A stretch of 47,241 nt of DNA from Cycloclasticus sp. symbiont of Poecilosclerida sp. M (GCA_002101225.1 LWTN01000237.1:1-47241), one strand, 5' to 3'. Counted from the first letter of the stretch, positions 28,003 through 37,256 are shown. Notes: generated from the letters alone by a model not told the origin. Program-made: numbers and translations.

Positions 28003-28377
28003 ATGGATGAAATTAACTACATCACGCGAGCTCAACAGTATGTGGCTTTATCAAATACCCATGACCTAGATGCAACAATGGCCCTATTCGATATAAATGC
28101 GGTCTACCACTCAGCTTATGTTGGAAAAATGGTAGGAAAAGGAGCTATAAGCCGGATGATGTCTGATTATTTTAAGTTGATACCAAATGTTCATTGGGCA
28201 ACGTCCAATTATCGCCTTATTCAACCAAACACTGTCTGTTTCAACTTTGAGATGACAGGCACAAATACAAAAACAGGCGAGTCCGTTTCTCGCTCTGATT
28301 TAGAGGAAATTGAATTTAATGAAGAAGGACAAATCTGTCGGTTAACCGTTGGCAGTAATTTGATTTCTAGTTCTTAG
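28003..28377 (+). CDS. SnoaL/NTF2-like protein
   Basis: A 124-residue protein of the NTF2-like fold: ITRAQQYVALSNTHDLDATM, then FDINAVYHSAYVGKMVGKG, and a VCFNFEMTGTNTKTGE strand pair. Members act as small-molecule binding or isomerase domains; no active-site residue pattern is clear enough to assign a reaction. Its last 36 bases overlap the end of the vanZ remnant on the other strand. Confidence 0.75.
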   Translation: MDEINYITRAQQYVALSNTHDLDATMALFDINAVYHSAYVGKMVGKGAISRMMSDYFKLIPNVHWATSNYRLIQPNTVCFNFEMTGTNTKTGESVSRSDLEEIEFNEEGQICRLTVGSNLISSS

Positions 28378-28714
28378 GTATTCCATCAAAAATACGGAGC
28401 ATAACGCCCCAAAACAATCAGCCAACCAATCAAGTATGTCTGGTGTCCGACCTGGCACAAACGACTGGTGCCATTCATCGCTTGCTCCATATAACGCACA
28501 AAAAACAAACGCCACAACCCATAGCCTGTTTTGGCGTGAGGGGAAACGTTTTAAATGCATTAACGGCTAGGAAACTTAGTACAGCGTAGAAGGCCGCGTG
28601 AAATACTTTATCTTGATGTGGGAATAGCAACGGCGTTGCAATAGCCGGTTGGTGTGACATGTAAAATATAAGCCCGCAGTACGCGATTAACAGGCCAAAC
28701 CAAATAAGCTTCAC
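28342..28714 (-). pseudogene. VanZ-like membrane protein, frameshifted at a C4 run
   Basis: Two frames join into one protein of about 123 residues: MKLIWFGLLIAYCGLIFYMS to AFKTFP, then SRQNRLWVVAFVFCALYG and the VanZ signature SDEWHQSFVPGRTPDILDWL. Removing one base from the four-C run (28540-28543, minus strand) restores a single reading frame. The start overlaps the pyrK stop by four bases, so it was translated with the pyr genes. VanZ proteins are small membrane proteins of uncertain role. The break may be real or a homopolymer sequencing error. Confidence 0.8.
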
Positions 28715-29592
28715 GTATTTGCAAATACCGTCGCTGCGTCAAACACGGGGCCGTCAACACAAACGCGCTTCATCGCATCGCCCTTATCAGTCGAAACTTT
28801 TACCACGCAACCCGCACAACCACCTACGGCACAGGCCATGTACTCTTCCAAAGAAACCTGACACGGAAGGCCAAATTCCTCAGCCAATGCTGCAACAGCT
28901 TTCAACATTGGCGTTGGGCCGCAAGAATAGATAGCGACTTGTTGCTTCTCACCGTCGCTCAAGGCGGTTAGCCACACTCTCGCAAGGTTCGTTATATACC
29001 CTTGATACACTCCCTCATAGTCTTGCAAACTGGCCAATCGACTTGGGATGCTCCATTCTTCTAATAGTGGCAAACAATCGCTCACATCCTTAGCAACACC
29101 TTCTACCTGAATGGCTGATTTTTCTCGTTGGAACGGAAATGGAACTTCTGAACCCATAAAAACAACGGGCTTAATATCAGGGTCATTTTCCTTAATGCTT
29201 TCTGATAAACAAATCATCGGGGGAATGCCCACACCGCCACCTAACAATAGCGCTTTTGGCTTGTCTTTTTGTAGCTCGAACGGGCGGCCAATGGGGCCAA
29301 GAACACTCAAGGACTCCCCTGCTTTGCGTTGTGCCAACAAACGCGTGCCTTCACCCACCGCCCTATATAAAAACTCGACCCAGCCTTCTTTTTTAGAGAC
29401 ACGCATAATAGAGAGTGGTCGACGCATCGGCCGCTGTGGGTCGCACCGAATATGCGAAAACTGCCCGGCTTGAGCAGTATTGGCACACTTCGGTGCTTTG
29501 ATACGCAAGACAAACTGGTCCGCTTCGAACGCTTGTTGGAAAATCACCTCGGCGTTTTCAAGGTAAATAAGGTTACGGCTATTTTCGTTCAT
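28711..29592 (-). CDS. pyrK: dihydroorotate dehydrogenase electron transfer subunit-type flavoprotein
   Basis: A 293-residue flavoprotein with an FAD-binding barrel (RRPLSIMRV near residue 60), an NAD-binding part (LLLGGGVGIPP near 120) and a C-terminal 2Fe-2S site with four Cys (CAVGGCAGC, then RVCVDGPVF). This is the PyrK layout. It follows pyrC' with a four-base overlap. The class 1B PyrD partner it should serve is not in the window, and most Gammaproteobacteria use class 2 PyrD. It may therefore work with a distant PyrD or another redox partner. Confidence 0.82.
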   Translation of the reverse strand: MNENSRNLIYLENAEVIFQQAFEADQFVLRIKAPKCANTAQAGQFSHIRCDPQRPMRRPLSIMRVSKKEGWVEFLYRAVGEGTRLLAQRKAGESLSVLGPIGRPFELQKDKPKALLLGGGVGIPPMICLSESIKENDPDIKPVVFMGSEVPFPFQREKSAIQVEGVAKDVSDCLPLLEEWSIPSRLASLQDYEGVYQGYITNLARVWLTALSDGEKQQVAIYSCGPTPMLKAVAALAEEFGLPCQVSLEEYMACAVGGCAGCVVKVSTDKGDAMKRVCVDGPVFDAATVFANT

Positions 29593-30860
29593 CCCTGCTC
29601 GTAAACCACTTTGCCATCTATCAGGGTATGCGTCACCCGACCCGTCATCTTATCCCCCATAAAGGGCGTGTTTAGCCCTCGACTGAGCCAATTTTGCTGA
29701 TTAACTTTCCACGTTTCGTCCGCATCAAAAATGCACAGATTGGCTTCCGCTCCGATGGATAGGTGGCCTGCATCGATACCCAAAATTTCGGCGGGTCCAA
29801 AGCTTAAGCGACTGATGGCTTGTGACAAAGTAAGTGATTTCGCAGCGACTAATCCCAGCGTCAGCGGCAGCGCCGTTTCAAGGCTAGAAATGCCCGCTTG
29901 CGTAGAAGGGAAGGGGGCTTGTTTTGCTTCGGCCTCGTGCGGCTCATGCCCCGAGCTAATTTGGATAACTCCTTTCTCTAGCCCTTTAATCAGCGCCTTT
30001 TTATCGCTTGTTGAGCGCAACGGCGGGGACACGTGATAATTCGCATCGAACGTTTCAACCGCCTTATCTGTCAGGTGCATTTGGTGGGCGTGAGCATCCG
30101 CAGAAATTTTTATGCCGTCCTTTTGCGCGCGTGCCAACATCGACACGGCCTTAGCGGTCGAGATACCTGTTAGATGAACCCTTGCCCCCGTTTCATCTGC
30201 TAAGGCGATGATTTGCGCCACGGCAACCGTTTCTGCTGAGGCGGGAATGCCTTGTAAACCCAATCTAGAACTTATTTCGCCCGCGTGGATACAGCCATCA
30301 TCGCGTATCGCCGCATCCTCCGCTTTCAACACCACCAACATGCCGAATGTTGAAGCGTATTGCAACGCCCGTCGAAGCGTATGTGGTGCAATTGTATTCG
30401 GCGCTTGACTGAGCGCAACGCAACCGGCCTGCTGAAGCGCATAAGCCTCGGTTAAAATTTCACCCTGTAAATCGACCGTTAATGCGCCTATAGGCAAGAC
30501 TTTGGAAAATCCAGCGGCCTGCGCTTTATCTTGTATTAGGTTTGCAACAGCCGGCGTATCAATCACGGGCATGGTGTCGGGCAAACAACAAATATGAGTG
30601 AAGCCTGCCGCTGCCGCCGCTTTGGTTTCACTCGCAATAGTCGCCTTAAATTCAAAGCCGGGTTCTCTTAAACGAGTATTCAAGTCGATAAACCCAGGTG
30701 CGAGGACTTTGTTTTTAGCATCGATTGTTTTCTTCGCCGTAAACCCTTTCGGCACTTTGCCGATACTCTGGATTTTACCGTCGGCAATATACACGTCTTG
30801 TACGGTATCCAAACCATTTCGTGGGTCGATGACGCGACCGTTTTTTATCAGTATATTCAT
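29589..30860 (-). CDS. pyrC': inactive dihydroorotase-like protein PyrC'
   Basis: A 423-residue amidohydrolase-fold protein. The metal-binding HxH of active dihydroorotases is replaced by Asn-x-Arg ([12 protein letters not shown], near residues 57-68) and the later catalytic Asp is missing (SGHEPHEA in place of TDHAPH). It is thus a non-catalytic partner. In Pseudomonas such PyrC' proteins are needed to build the dodecameric aspartate transcarbamoylase with PyrB. The four-base overlap with pyrB supports that role. An active dihydroorotase must be encoded elsewhere. Confidence 0.9.
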   Translation of the reverse strand: MNILIKNGRVIDPRNGLDTVQDVYIADGKIQSIGKVPKGFTAKKTIDAKNKVLAPGFIDLNTRLREPGFEFKATIASETKAAAAAGFTHICCLPDTMPVIDTPAVANLIQDKAQAAGFSKVLPIGALTVDLQGEILTEAYALQQAGCVALSQAPNTIAPHTLRRALQYASTFGMLVVLKAEDAAIRDDGCIHAGEISSRLGLQGIPASAETVAVAQIIALADETGARVHLTGISTAKAVSMLARAQKDGIKISADAHAHQMHLTDKAVETFDANYHVSPPLRSTSDKKALIKGLEKGVIQISSGHEPHEAEAKQAPFPSTQAGISSLETALPLTLGLVAAKSLTLSQAISRLSFGPAEILGIDAGHLSIGAEANLCIFDADETWKVNQQNWLSRGLNTPFMGDKMTGRVTHTLIDGKVVYEQG

Positions 30861-31885
30861 TCTGCGCCGACCACTTGTCGGTTCTGCCCGAGAATCAGCG
30901 TCATCACCGCCATACGAACGGCTATACCATTCGTTACTTGCTGTAGCACAACGGAGTTGGGTCCATCGGCTACAGATGCCGCCATCTCTACGCCCCGATT
31001 AATAGGGCCAGGATGCATAACGGTAACATCCGATTTTGTATAGGCCAATTTTTCTTCCGTTAATCCAAAGCGGTCAAAGTATTCGTTCTCGCTCGGTAAT
31101 AAAGCACCGTGCATTCGTTCGCGCTGCAATCGCAGCATGATGACCACGTCCACGTCGTCTAAGCCCGATTCTAAATCGTTAAAAACGGTGACACCTAAGG
31201 CTTTTGCGTCGATGGGTAATAATGTGTTCGGCGCGATAACTCGAACTTCTTTTGCGCCTAAAATATTTAGCGCGTGGATTTCTGAGCGCGCGACCCGCGA
31301 GTGCAAAATATCGCCGATAATCGCGACTTTTAATTTTGAAAAGTCTTTCTTAACTCGACGAATGGTAAACATATCCAGCATCGCTTGGGTTGGGTGCGCG
31401 TGGCTACCGTCACCCGCGTTAATCACGCTGACGTGCGGCGCGACATTGCGCGCGATAAAGTGCGCGGTTCCGCTATCTGCGTGTCGTACGACGAACATGT
31501 CAACTTGCATCGCCTCAAGAGTGCGAATCGTATCGAGCACGCTTTCGCCCTTCGACGCGGCCGAGGTGGCCACATTGATATTAATCACATCGGCCGACAA
31601 GCGCTTGGCGGCTAATTCAAAAGTTGTGCGGGTACGGGTGCTGTTTTCAAAAAATAAGTTGACGATAGTTTTACCGCGCAACACGGGGACTTTTTTAACC
31701 GCCTGATTAGCGACGCTAGAAAACGATTCCGCGACATCCATAATCTCGGTTAGGATGTCTTTTGATAAATTTTGTGGGGTTAAAAAATGGTGGAGCCGGC
31801 CGTGTTCATTGAGTTGAATCTGTGAACAATCGGGCGCGTTGAAGGATGTGCTAGCTGTCTGATCGCTAGAGCTCATATCACTCAA
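30857..31885 (-). CDS. pyrB: aspartate carbamoyltransferase catalytic subunit
   Basis: PyrB condenses carbamoyl phosphate with aspartate, the first committed step of pyrimidine synthesis. The carbamoyl-phosphate motif is seen as [13 protein letters not shown] (near residue 74), with [14 protein letters not shown] and MHPGPINRG further on. The 342-residue length with an extended N-terminus of about 30 residues is typical of the Pseudomonas-type enzyme that pairs with PyrC'. It overlaps pyrR by four bases at its start. Confidence 0.96.
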   Translation of the reverse strand: MSDMSSSDQTASTSFNAPDCSQIQLNEHGRLHHFLTPQNLSKDILTEIMDVAESFSSVANQAVKKVPVLRGKTIVNLFFENSTRTRTTFELAAKRLSADVININVATSAASKGESVLDTIRTLEAMQVDMFVVRHADSGTAHFIARNVAPHVSVINAGDGSHAHPTQAMLDMFTIRRVKKDFSKLKVAIIGDILHSRVARSEIHALNILGAKEVRVIAPNTLLPIDAKALGVTVFNDLESGLDDVDVVIMLRLQRERMHGALLPSENEYFDRFGLTEEKLAYTKSDVTVMHPGPINRGVEMAASVADGPNSVVLQQVTNGIAVRMAVMTLILGQNRQVVGAE

Positions 31886-32394
31886 TTCCGGTTGGTTTCT
31901 AACGCTAAAGGCGTCGGTCCAGTCAATTTTACCTGATTTCGGGGTGATAAATCCAGTTCTAAGCCGACAACGTCTGCGTGCACGGGTAATTCACGCGCGC
32001 CTCTATCGACCAAAACGACCAACGTGACGCTCTGTGGACGGCCATAATCGAACAGTTCATTGAGTGCCGCACGGATTGTTCTTCCGGTATATAAAACGTC
32101 GTCAACCAAGATAATATGCTGGTCTTCAACGCTATGCGGTAACTGACTCGGCTTAACCTGTGGATTCAATCCAATACGCGTGAAATCATCACGATAAAAA
32201 GAAATATCGATTTCTCCAAGGGGCTTTTCTAATGCCAACGATTTGTGTAGGTGTTCCGCAATCCAAAGTCCCCCAGTGTGTATGCCAACCATGAGTGGAT
32301 CTTGTATGTTTTTTTCTTTCATCAACGCCGACAACTCACCTGTCATTCCCTGAAGGGCTTGCTGAATACCCACGTTTGTTAACTTTTGTCCCAT
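31882..32394 (-). CDS. pyrR: bifunctional pyr regulator / uracil phosphoribosyltransferase
   Basis: A 170-residue PRTase fold with the PRPP loop [18 protein letters not shown] (residues 93-110). PyrR has uracil phosphoribosyltransferase activity and in Gram-positive bacteria binds pyr mRNA; its regulatory role in Pseudomonas-like bacteria is less clear. No PyrR-type attenuator hairpin was recognised. It starts five bases after the ruvX stop. Confidence 0.95.
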   Translation of the reverse strand: MGQKLTNVGIQQALQGMTGELSALMKEKNIQDPLMVGIHTGGLWIAEHLHKSLALEKPLGEIDISFYRDDFTRIGLNPQVKPSQLPHSVEDQHIILVDDVLYTGRTIRAALNELFDYGRPQSVTLVVLVDRGARELPVHADVVGLELDLSPRNQVKLTGPTPLALETNRN

Positions 32395-32399
32395 TAAAC

Positions 32400-32819
32400 T
32401 TATCTCTTCATATTATTAAGCCAACTTTGCAGAATAAGCTGCGCGGCTAATTGGTCTTGCACTTCCCATAATTTATCAGCGCTGACTTGTACTTCATCAA
32501 ATAACAACTGCTTCGCCTCAAACGTGGTTAAGGTTTCGTCCATCAACTCCACTTTGCATTGAAACCGCCCTTCAAGTTGGCGCGAAAATTTCAGCATTCG
32601 CGGCGTCACCTCATTATCAGCCCCGTCCTCTTGGTGGGAAATACCTACGATAACTATAGTTGGCTTCCACGTTTCTACCAGCCCCGCTATGCTTTTCCAG
32701 TCGGGTTTATGTTCAATCGCTCGAATAGTCGTTAGCGGGTTTGCCAACTGCGTTTCGGTATCGCCAACGGCGACGCCTATTTTTTTAACCCCAAAATCAA
32801 AACCCAAACAAACAGCCAT
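32400..32819 (-). CDS. ruvX: Holliday junction resolvase-like protein RuvX/YqgF
   Basis: A 139-residue RNase H-like protein. The N-terminal [15 protein letters not shown] contains the first catalytic Asp, [11 protein letters not shown] follows, and the middle has [15 protein letters not shown] with a conserved acidic residue. The family processes 16S rRNA ends and may act on recombination junctions. It lies between yqgE and pyrR as in Pseudomonas. Confidence 0.94.
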   Translation of the reverse strand: MAVCLGFDFGVKKIGVAVGDTETQLANPLTTIRAIEHKPDWKSIAGLVETWKPTIVIVGISHQEDGADNEVTPRMLKFSRQLEGRFQCKVELMDETLTTFEAKQLLFDEVQVSADKLWEVQDQLAAQLILQSWLNNMKR

Positions 32820-32822
32820 TAA

Positions 32823-33386
32823 TTAACAATGGCCCACGTCATTGCTCATCAGGCTGATATCTACACCTATACTTTCCGCCGCTAGTTGCCAGCGCTGCTC
32901 GAGCATCGCATCAAAGATAATGCCTGGGTCGGCCTCGCCGTGTAGCCACGAATTTTGTCTGATCTCTTCTTCCAATTGACCACTGCCCCAGCCTGCGTAA
33001 CCTAACGCTAACAACCAATTTTCGGGGCCTTCGTTATTTGCTATTGCCTGCATGATGTCTTTTGAACTCGTTAACGCAAGGCCATCATTAACCTGCAAAC
33101 TTGAATCCCATTGCCCCTTTGCTTGGTGCAAAACAAAGCCACGCTCCTCTTGCACTGGACCACCTGAGTACAAAGGAATATCTGACGTTGTCGCGACCTT
33201 TGGGGTTATCTCTAATCGCTTAAAAATATCACTCATGTGTAAGCTATTGTGTCGATTAATAACAATACCTAAGGCGCCTTCCTCGTCGTGTTGGCAGATA
33301 TAGGTGACCGTTTTAGAAAACTCGGAGCCGGTCAAGCCGGGCATGGCAATTAGAAATTGATTGGTTAGGTATTTAGTGTCGCTCAT
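32823..33386 (-). CDS. yqgE: YqgE/AlgH family protein
   Basis: A 187-residue protein with LTNQFLIAMPGL at the start, YSGGPVQEERGFVLH, and LLALGYAGWGSGQLEEEI near residue 125. All are YqgE/AlgH marks. Its role is uncertain; in Pseudomonas it was linked to alginate regulation. It ends three bases before ruvX and starts 59 bases after the tonB stop. Confidence 0.94.
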   Translation of the reverse strand: MSDTKYLTNQFLIAMPGLTGSEFSKTVTYICQHDEEGALGIVINRHNSLHMSDIFKRLEITPKVATTSDIPLYSGGPVQEERGFVLHQAKGQWDSSLQVNDGLALTSSKDIMQAIANNEGPENWLLALGYAGWGSGQLEEEIRQNSWLHGEADPGIIFDAMLEQRWQLAAESIGVDISLMSNDVGHC

Positions 33387-33445
33387 CTGTACCGTCCTTT
33401 TGGCCTAACAATAACACGCTAAAAGAGTCCACCGCCAGCCGCTTT

Positions 33446-34297
33446 TTATTTTGTTCGCATGTAGCCTTCATTTAAGAATTGCCACGTCCGCACTATCACC
33501 AAAATATCAACCTCATTTCGCAATTCAGTAGGGAAGGGCGCAAACGGCGCCGATAGCTTAATAATGTTAATCGCCGCGTCGTCGATGATTTTATGACCAG
33601 AACGACGCTTAATAATAACCTTTTTCAAACTACCATCTTGATTGATTTCAACGCTCAATAATAAAGTGCCTGATAATTGTTTGCGTCGCACCTCGCCGGG
33701 GTAGTTGAGGTTACCTACGCGCTCTACCTTTTGCTGCCAAGCCGCCTCGTAACTCGCCGCTTTGGACTTATGCGCGCTGATTGAATTAACGTGCAACTTG
33801 CGCGGCCGCTTTGAAGAACTGTCGATGGACTGGGCAATTTCGGCCTGCAGTCTTAAAATTTCCTCGTTCTGTTCTAGCAGCTTCGCCGCTGACAGTGTTT
33901 TGTGTTTGTCTGGCACCGGTTGATTAGACACCTCAACAGCCAACTGTGCTTTTTTCTGAACCAGCATTTTATCCGCGCTGGCTTTCGCCTTTTGTACTTT
34001 TTTAGCATCCGAAACGACAGGCTCTTTTTCTGATAGCATTCGGCTTGCCTGTCGCCGATTCAGCGCTTTTTCTTCCGCCTCACCGCTGCCCATTTGGTCT
34101 TCTTGAGCCAAAAAATCCGCCTCATCGGGTCGCTCCGTATCGGGCGCTTTTACTAAGGCTATTTCCAATGGTCTACCCACGTAACGGTTAACATCTACGT
34201 CAAAGCCAACACCTAAAATAATAACCGCGTGCAAAACGCTCGCCGCAAAAAACGTCACCCCAAATTTATCTGCTGATGTAACGGCCGCTGTTTGCAC
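33446..34297 (-). CDS. tonB: TonB-family energy transducer
   Basis: A 283-residue protein with one N-terminal membrane helix (about residues 12-30) and a C-terminal TonB domain (YPGEVRRKQLSGTLLLSVEI near residues 199-218, ending IVRTWQFLNEGY). The middle is Lys/Ala/Glu-rich and predicted helical; the Pro-rich spacer of classical TonB is absent. Its place between gshB and yqgE matches Pseudomonas TonB3. It should couple proton-motive force to an outer-membrane process; the partner is unknown. It overlaps the gshB stop by one base. Confidence 0.88.
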   Translation of the reverse strand: MQTAAVTSADKFGVTFFAASVLHAVIILGVGFDVDVNRYVGRPLEIALVKAPDTERPDEADFLAQEDQMGSGEAEEKALNRRQASRMLSEKEPVVSDAKKVQKAKASADKMLVQKKAQLAVEVSNQPVPDKHKTLSAAKLLEQNEEILRLQAEIAQSIDSSSKRPRKLHVNSISAHKSKAASYEAAWQQKVERVGNLNYPGEVRRKQLSGTLLLSVEINQDGSLKKVIIKRRSGHKIIDDAAINIIKLSAPFAPFPTELRNEVDILVIVRTWQFLNEGYMRTK

Positions 34298-35241
34298 TAG
34301 TTGTTCACGTGCCCTTCAATACAATCCATCAGTATTGCGCTGATATTTATTCCAAACTGATTGTCCAGTTCTTGGACGCACGTTGGGCTGGTCACATTAA
34401 TTTCGGTTACATAATCGCCAATTACATCTAGGCCGACGAACATCAGCCCTTTTTCTTTAAGCGTGGGGCCTATTTGTTTGCACAACCATAAATCCCTTTC
34501 TGATAAAGGCTGGCCAACACCACGACCGCCCGCAGCCAAATTACCCCGCGTTTCACCTTCCGCAGGAATACGCGCTAAGGCGTATGGCACGGGTTCGCCG
34601 TCAATCAAAAGGATGCGTTTATCGCCCTGTTTAATCTCCGGCAAATAACGCTGCGCCATGGTGAGTTTTTTGCCGTGCTTAGTCATCGTTTCCAAAACCA
34701 CACCCAAGTTATGGTCTGCCTTTTTAAGCCTAAAAATAGACGCGCCACCCATCCCATCCAGTGGTTTAACGATAATATCTTGGTGTTCCTGCAAAAATGC
34801 GCGCAGACGTTTCGGCTGAGAGGTCACCAAGGTGGGTGAGCAACACTCTGGGAACCAAGCGGTAAACAGCTTTTCATTCGCATCACGTAAAGACTGAGGC
34901 TTATTCATAATCAAGGTGCCTTCAGCTTCTACCCGTTCAAGCAAATAAGTGGTGTAGATGTAATCCATGTCGAAGGGTGGGTCTACGCGCATCAAAATCG
35001 CGTCAAGTTCTGTAAGCGACTGGTCTTCCACGCCACCCAACTCAAACCAACCGTCAGCATCTCTTTCCACCGTCAACGGGCGCATCGTCGCCTGCGCCAC
35101 ACCGTTATCTAAATACAGGTCTTGCTGTTCCATATAAAAAAGCGACCAACCACGCTGTTGCGCCTCTAGCAACATAGCAAAGGTGGTGTCTTTTTTGATG
35201 TTAATTAACCCGATTGGGTCCATTACAACGCCTAAGCGCAT
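34297..35241 (-). CDS. gshB: glutathione synthetase
   Basis: GshB joins glycine to gamma-glutamylcysteine with ATP. The start MRLGVVMDPI (ATG 35241) is chosen because a GGAGAA site precedes it; an upstream in-frame codon at 35289 adds 16 residues not found in the family. The ATP-grasp body has IVKPLDGMGGASIFR and the C-terminal LMFVGLDVIGDYVTEINVTS (residues 278-297) segment with metal ligands. The length of 314 residues is typical. Confidence 0.96.
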   Translation of the reverse strand: MRLGVVMDPIGLINIKKDTTFAMLLEAQQRGWSLFYMEQQDLYLDNGVAQATMRPLTVERDADGWFELGGVEDQSLTELDAILMRVDPPFDMDYIYTTYLLERVEAEGTLIMNKPQSLRDANEKLFTAWFPECCSPTLVTSQPKRLRAFLQEHQDIIVKPLDGMGGASIFRLKKADHNLGVVLETMTKHGKKLTMAQRYLPEIKQGDKRILLIDGEPVPYALARIPAEGETRGNLAAGGRGVGQPLSERDLWLCKQIGPTLKEKGLMFVGLDVIGDYVTEINVTSPTCVQELDNQFGINISAILMDCIEGHVNN

Positions 35242-35376
35242 GGGTTCTCCAAAATTTATACCATTATCTGCCACTCGGATATAAGCCAAGTAAACGTATA
35301 TTACTAACTATTTTTCCCTAACAAATAAACCCTTTAGCCAAATACGCGTTGCGATTGCTTGTAATAAGTAACAAAA

Positions 35377-35817
35377 TCAAGTGTCGCTAACACCAACTGA
35401 ATTAAGCCCGCATAATCCAGGAATCTTATATTTTTTCATGTTTTTAGGAAGATTATTTTGTATGGCTTCATTGTTAATTAGCACGCTATTTTCAACTTTC
35501 GCTGTGGCCACAATTAAAATGTCATTTTCTCCAACACCAAGTGGATGGTAATCATCATCATCTATCCCTAGCAAATTTTGCATTCTCAATGCCTCCTGCA
35601 AAATTGCATTACTAACTGCGATTTTATTTATACCCTCGGCGTCCAACCAGTCTGCACATTCTTGATTTATCTTCCTGACCTCTTGAAACGCAGTTTGTGA
35701 GATTGCAAGTTCATTGTTTCGAATTTCTTGGGCTATCCAGTCCCACAAAGGTGGAAATTGTTTTAACGGATAGTCATCCCAGGCAAAAATAATTGAAGAC
35801 GTATCAATTATTCGCAA
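35377..35817 (-). CDS. DUF4411 PIN-like protein (probable toxin of a toxin-antitoxin-like pair)
   Basis: The product has about 146 residues when read from TTG 35817, which follows a GGAG site by six bases; a longer frame opens at 35841. A PIN-like set of acidic residues is visible: IIDTSSIIFAWDDYP at the N-terminus, EVRK in the middle, and GENDILIVATA near the C-terminal part. DUF4411 proteins usually pair with an ImmA/IrrE-type regulator, which overlaps here by 14 bases upstream. RNase activity is inferred from the fold. Confidence 0.8.
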   Translation of the reverse strand: MRIIDTSSIIFAWDDYPLKQFPPLWDWIAQEIRNNELAISQTAFQEVRKINQECADWLDAEGINKIAVSNAILQEALRMQNLLGIDDDDYHPLGVGENDILIVATAKVENSVLINNEAIQNNLPKNMKKYKIPGLCGLNSVGVSDT

Positions 35818-36940
35818 GATGTTTCTCCAATAAATGTACATCTTGTATCTTTAGCCCGTCTAAATAAGAGCTTGCCTTTGCTAGAGTAAGTTTCTTTGAG
35901 TTCTTAGCATCAAACACACTTCGAACAAATTTATTACCAAATATATGTTGAGGCTCTCTATGCCTATATGCACGATTGCCCCCATCCATAGACGGTAATT
36001 CATGATTCTTAGACCAGCGTCTAAATCCCTCGTAATCCTCCCTTGCAATAAGCTGAGTATCACTAAGTCTTCTTAATATCACCTCTGAGCTTACTCCCCA
36101 AGCTTTGCAATATGGACGTAACCATTCGATATATTCACCATATTCATTCGGTTTAGCGTCTAAATTTACTGTAGCAAGATACTCTTTTGGAACAAGAAGA
36201 AGGCCAGCAAACTGGTTAGCTTCATATTCCTTTCCTCGATGAGCATCGTAATCTTCAGCATCATCAATGGAGCTCATTTTATGAAGCAATATATGCCCAA
36301 GTTCATGCATAAGAGTAAAAGCTTGCTGAGACGGCCATAATTGTTTGCGAACTACAATCAAAGGGCAAACTGGATCATATAAAGAAAACCCTAGTATGGT
36401 GCTCTCTTTAGGAATTTTCCATTTGCCATTGTACCCATTGCTTTGAAAAACAAGTATTCCTCTTCTTTCAATTGCAGCACGGTAACTTTCAAAAGTATTA
36501 TGCGCTCCTACATTAAGCCACTTACGTGTATTCTCTGCCGAGAGTAAAATGTTTTTATTATATTTAAGAGGTTCGAATAACGTCTCAGTTTCTACCTCTA
36601 ATTCTTCCAGTAATCCCACATACCGATCCCTTTGAGATTCTGTACGCTCAATAAGCTTACGGAGCTTGAGAGACATAGATGGCTTTTTATTAGCAAGTGT
36701 TCGAAAATTTACAGTGTGAACCTTTTCCTCTTTTACCTCATTCTTACTTAAAAAGAACAACACACCACGACCAAAATAGAGCGCAACTTTATTCAGTTGG
36801 TTATAGGTTAGTAAGGGCTTATCAGAGCTTATGTTTTTTGAAGATATGCCAGTCTCTATAGCTAATTCGTCTATAGAAATTCCAGCGTCAGCACAACACC
36901 ATTGAATCCTATTGGGGTTAATAAAATTTATGTATCGCAT
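35804..36940 (-). CDS. XRE/ImmA-IrrE-type regulator with zinc metallopeptidase motif
   Basis: A 378-residue protein. The N-terminus has a helix-turn-helix (IDELAIETGISSKNI, near residues 23-37). The peptidase part carries the zinc motif HELGH near residue 214 and a downstream Glu in GKEYEANQFAGLLLVP. The last 100 residues form a family-specific tail. Its partner downstream is a DUF4411 PIN-like protein. The likely role is DNA-binding antitoxin/regulator, perhaps switched by cleavage. Lower GC than the flanks points to an acquired module between gshB and the M48 operon. Confidence 0.82.
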   Translation of the reverse strand: MRYINFINPNRIQWCCADAGISIDELAIETGISSKNISSDKPLLTYNQLNKVALYFGRGVLFFLSKNEVKEEKVHTVNFRTLANKKPSMSLKLRKLIERTESQRDRYVGLLEELEVETETLFEPLKYNKNILLSAENTRKWLNVGAHNTFESYRAAIERRGILVFQSNGYNGKWKIPKESTILGFSLYDPVCPLIVVRKQLWPSQQAFTLMHELGHILLHKMSSIDDAEDYDAHRGKEYEANQFAGLLLVPKEYLATVNLDAKPNEYGEYIEWLRPYCKAWGVSSEVILRRLSDTQLIAREDYEGFRRWSKNHELPSMDGGNRAYRHREPQHIFGNKFVRSVFDAKNSKKLTLAKASSYLDGLKIQDVHLLEKHLANN

Positions 36941-36951
36941 AATGTATATCA

Positions 36952-36957
36952 GTATAG
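36952..36957 (-). promoter_or_regulatory. candidate promoter -10 for the ImmA/IrrE gene
   Basis: On the minus strand a TATACT lies 11-16 bases before the ATG, within an imperfect palindromic TATACTGATATA. It could be both a -10 and an operator for self-repression. The short spacing to the ATG would give an almost leaderless mRNA. Confidence 0.3.
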
Positions 36958-37027
36958 CAAAAGCTGTTTTATATTTTGAATAACATATCTTGTTTCAATC
37001 AATTTCATAATTTCCCTTTATCGCGTT

Positions 37028-37165
37028 ATAAATCATTACTATTTTGGAACAGTGTGCGCGTTGTTTTAAAGCTGAATTGAAGTGTCTACATCGCTTCAAT
37101 GAAACTTATGCCCTGTGGGTAGAGCATAGCGAGTTTAGCGCACACCCAAAAGAGTAATGATTTAT
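37028..37165. repeat. 138-bp imperfect palindromic element containing repeat copy B
   Basis: The ends form a perfect 13-bp inverted repeat (ATAAATCATTACT, 37028-37040; AGTAATGATTTAT, 37153-37165). Inner arms continue the pairing with mismatches (TTTTGG and GTGTGCGC against CGCACACCCAAAA). The centre holds a 7-bp stem (ATTGAAG 37076-37082, CTTCAAT 37094-37100) and the 27-base block 37095-37121 that is 26/27 identical to copy A at 8681-8707. No protein is supported here. The structure looks like a small non-autonomous element. Confidence 0.6.
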
Positions 37166-37203
37166 GCGGTGAGGGTGGACTTTTCTTTGATTCGTGACTT
37201 TTA

Positions 37204-37256
37204 GTCTCACTTGGCGATTGTCGTTTAATCGCTTAGTGAGACTTATACCTTTAGGT
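37204..37256 (+). repeat. dispersed repeat, diverged copy C
   Basis: An 8-bp stem (GTCTCACT 37204-37211, AGTGAGAC 37235-37242) has an inner GCGATT/AATCGC stem and is followed by ACTTATACCTTTAGGT. The order of stem-loop then ACTTATRCC is the same as in copies A and B, while the stem sequence is different. The rest of the 37166-37322 gap shows nothing else. Confidence 0.45.
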
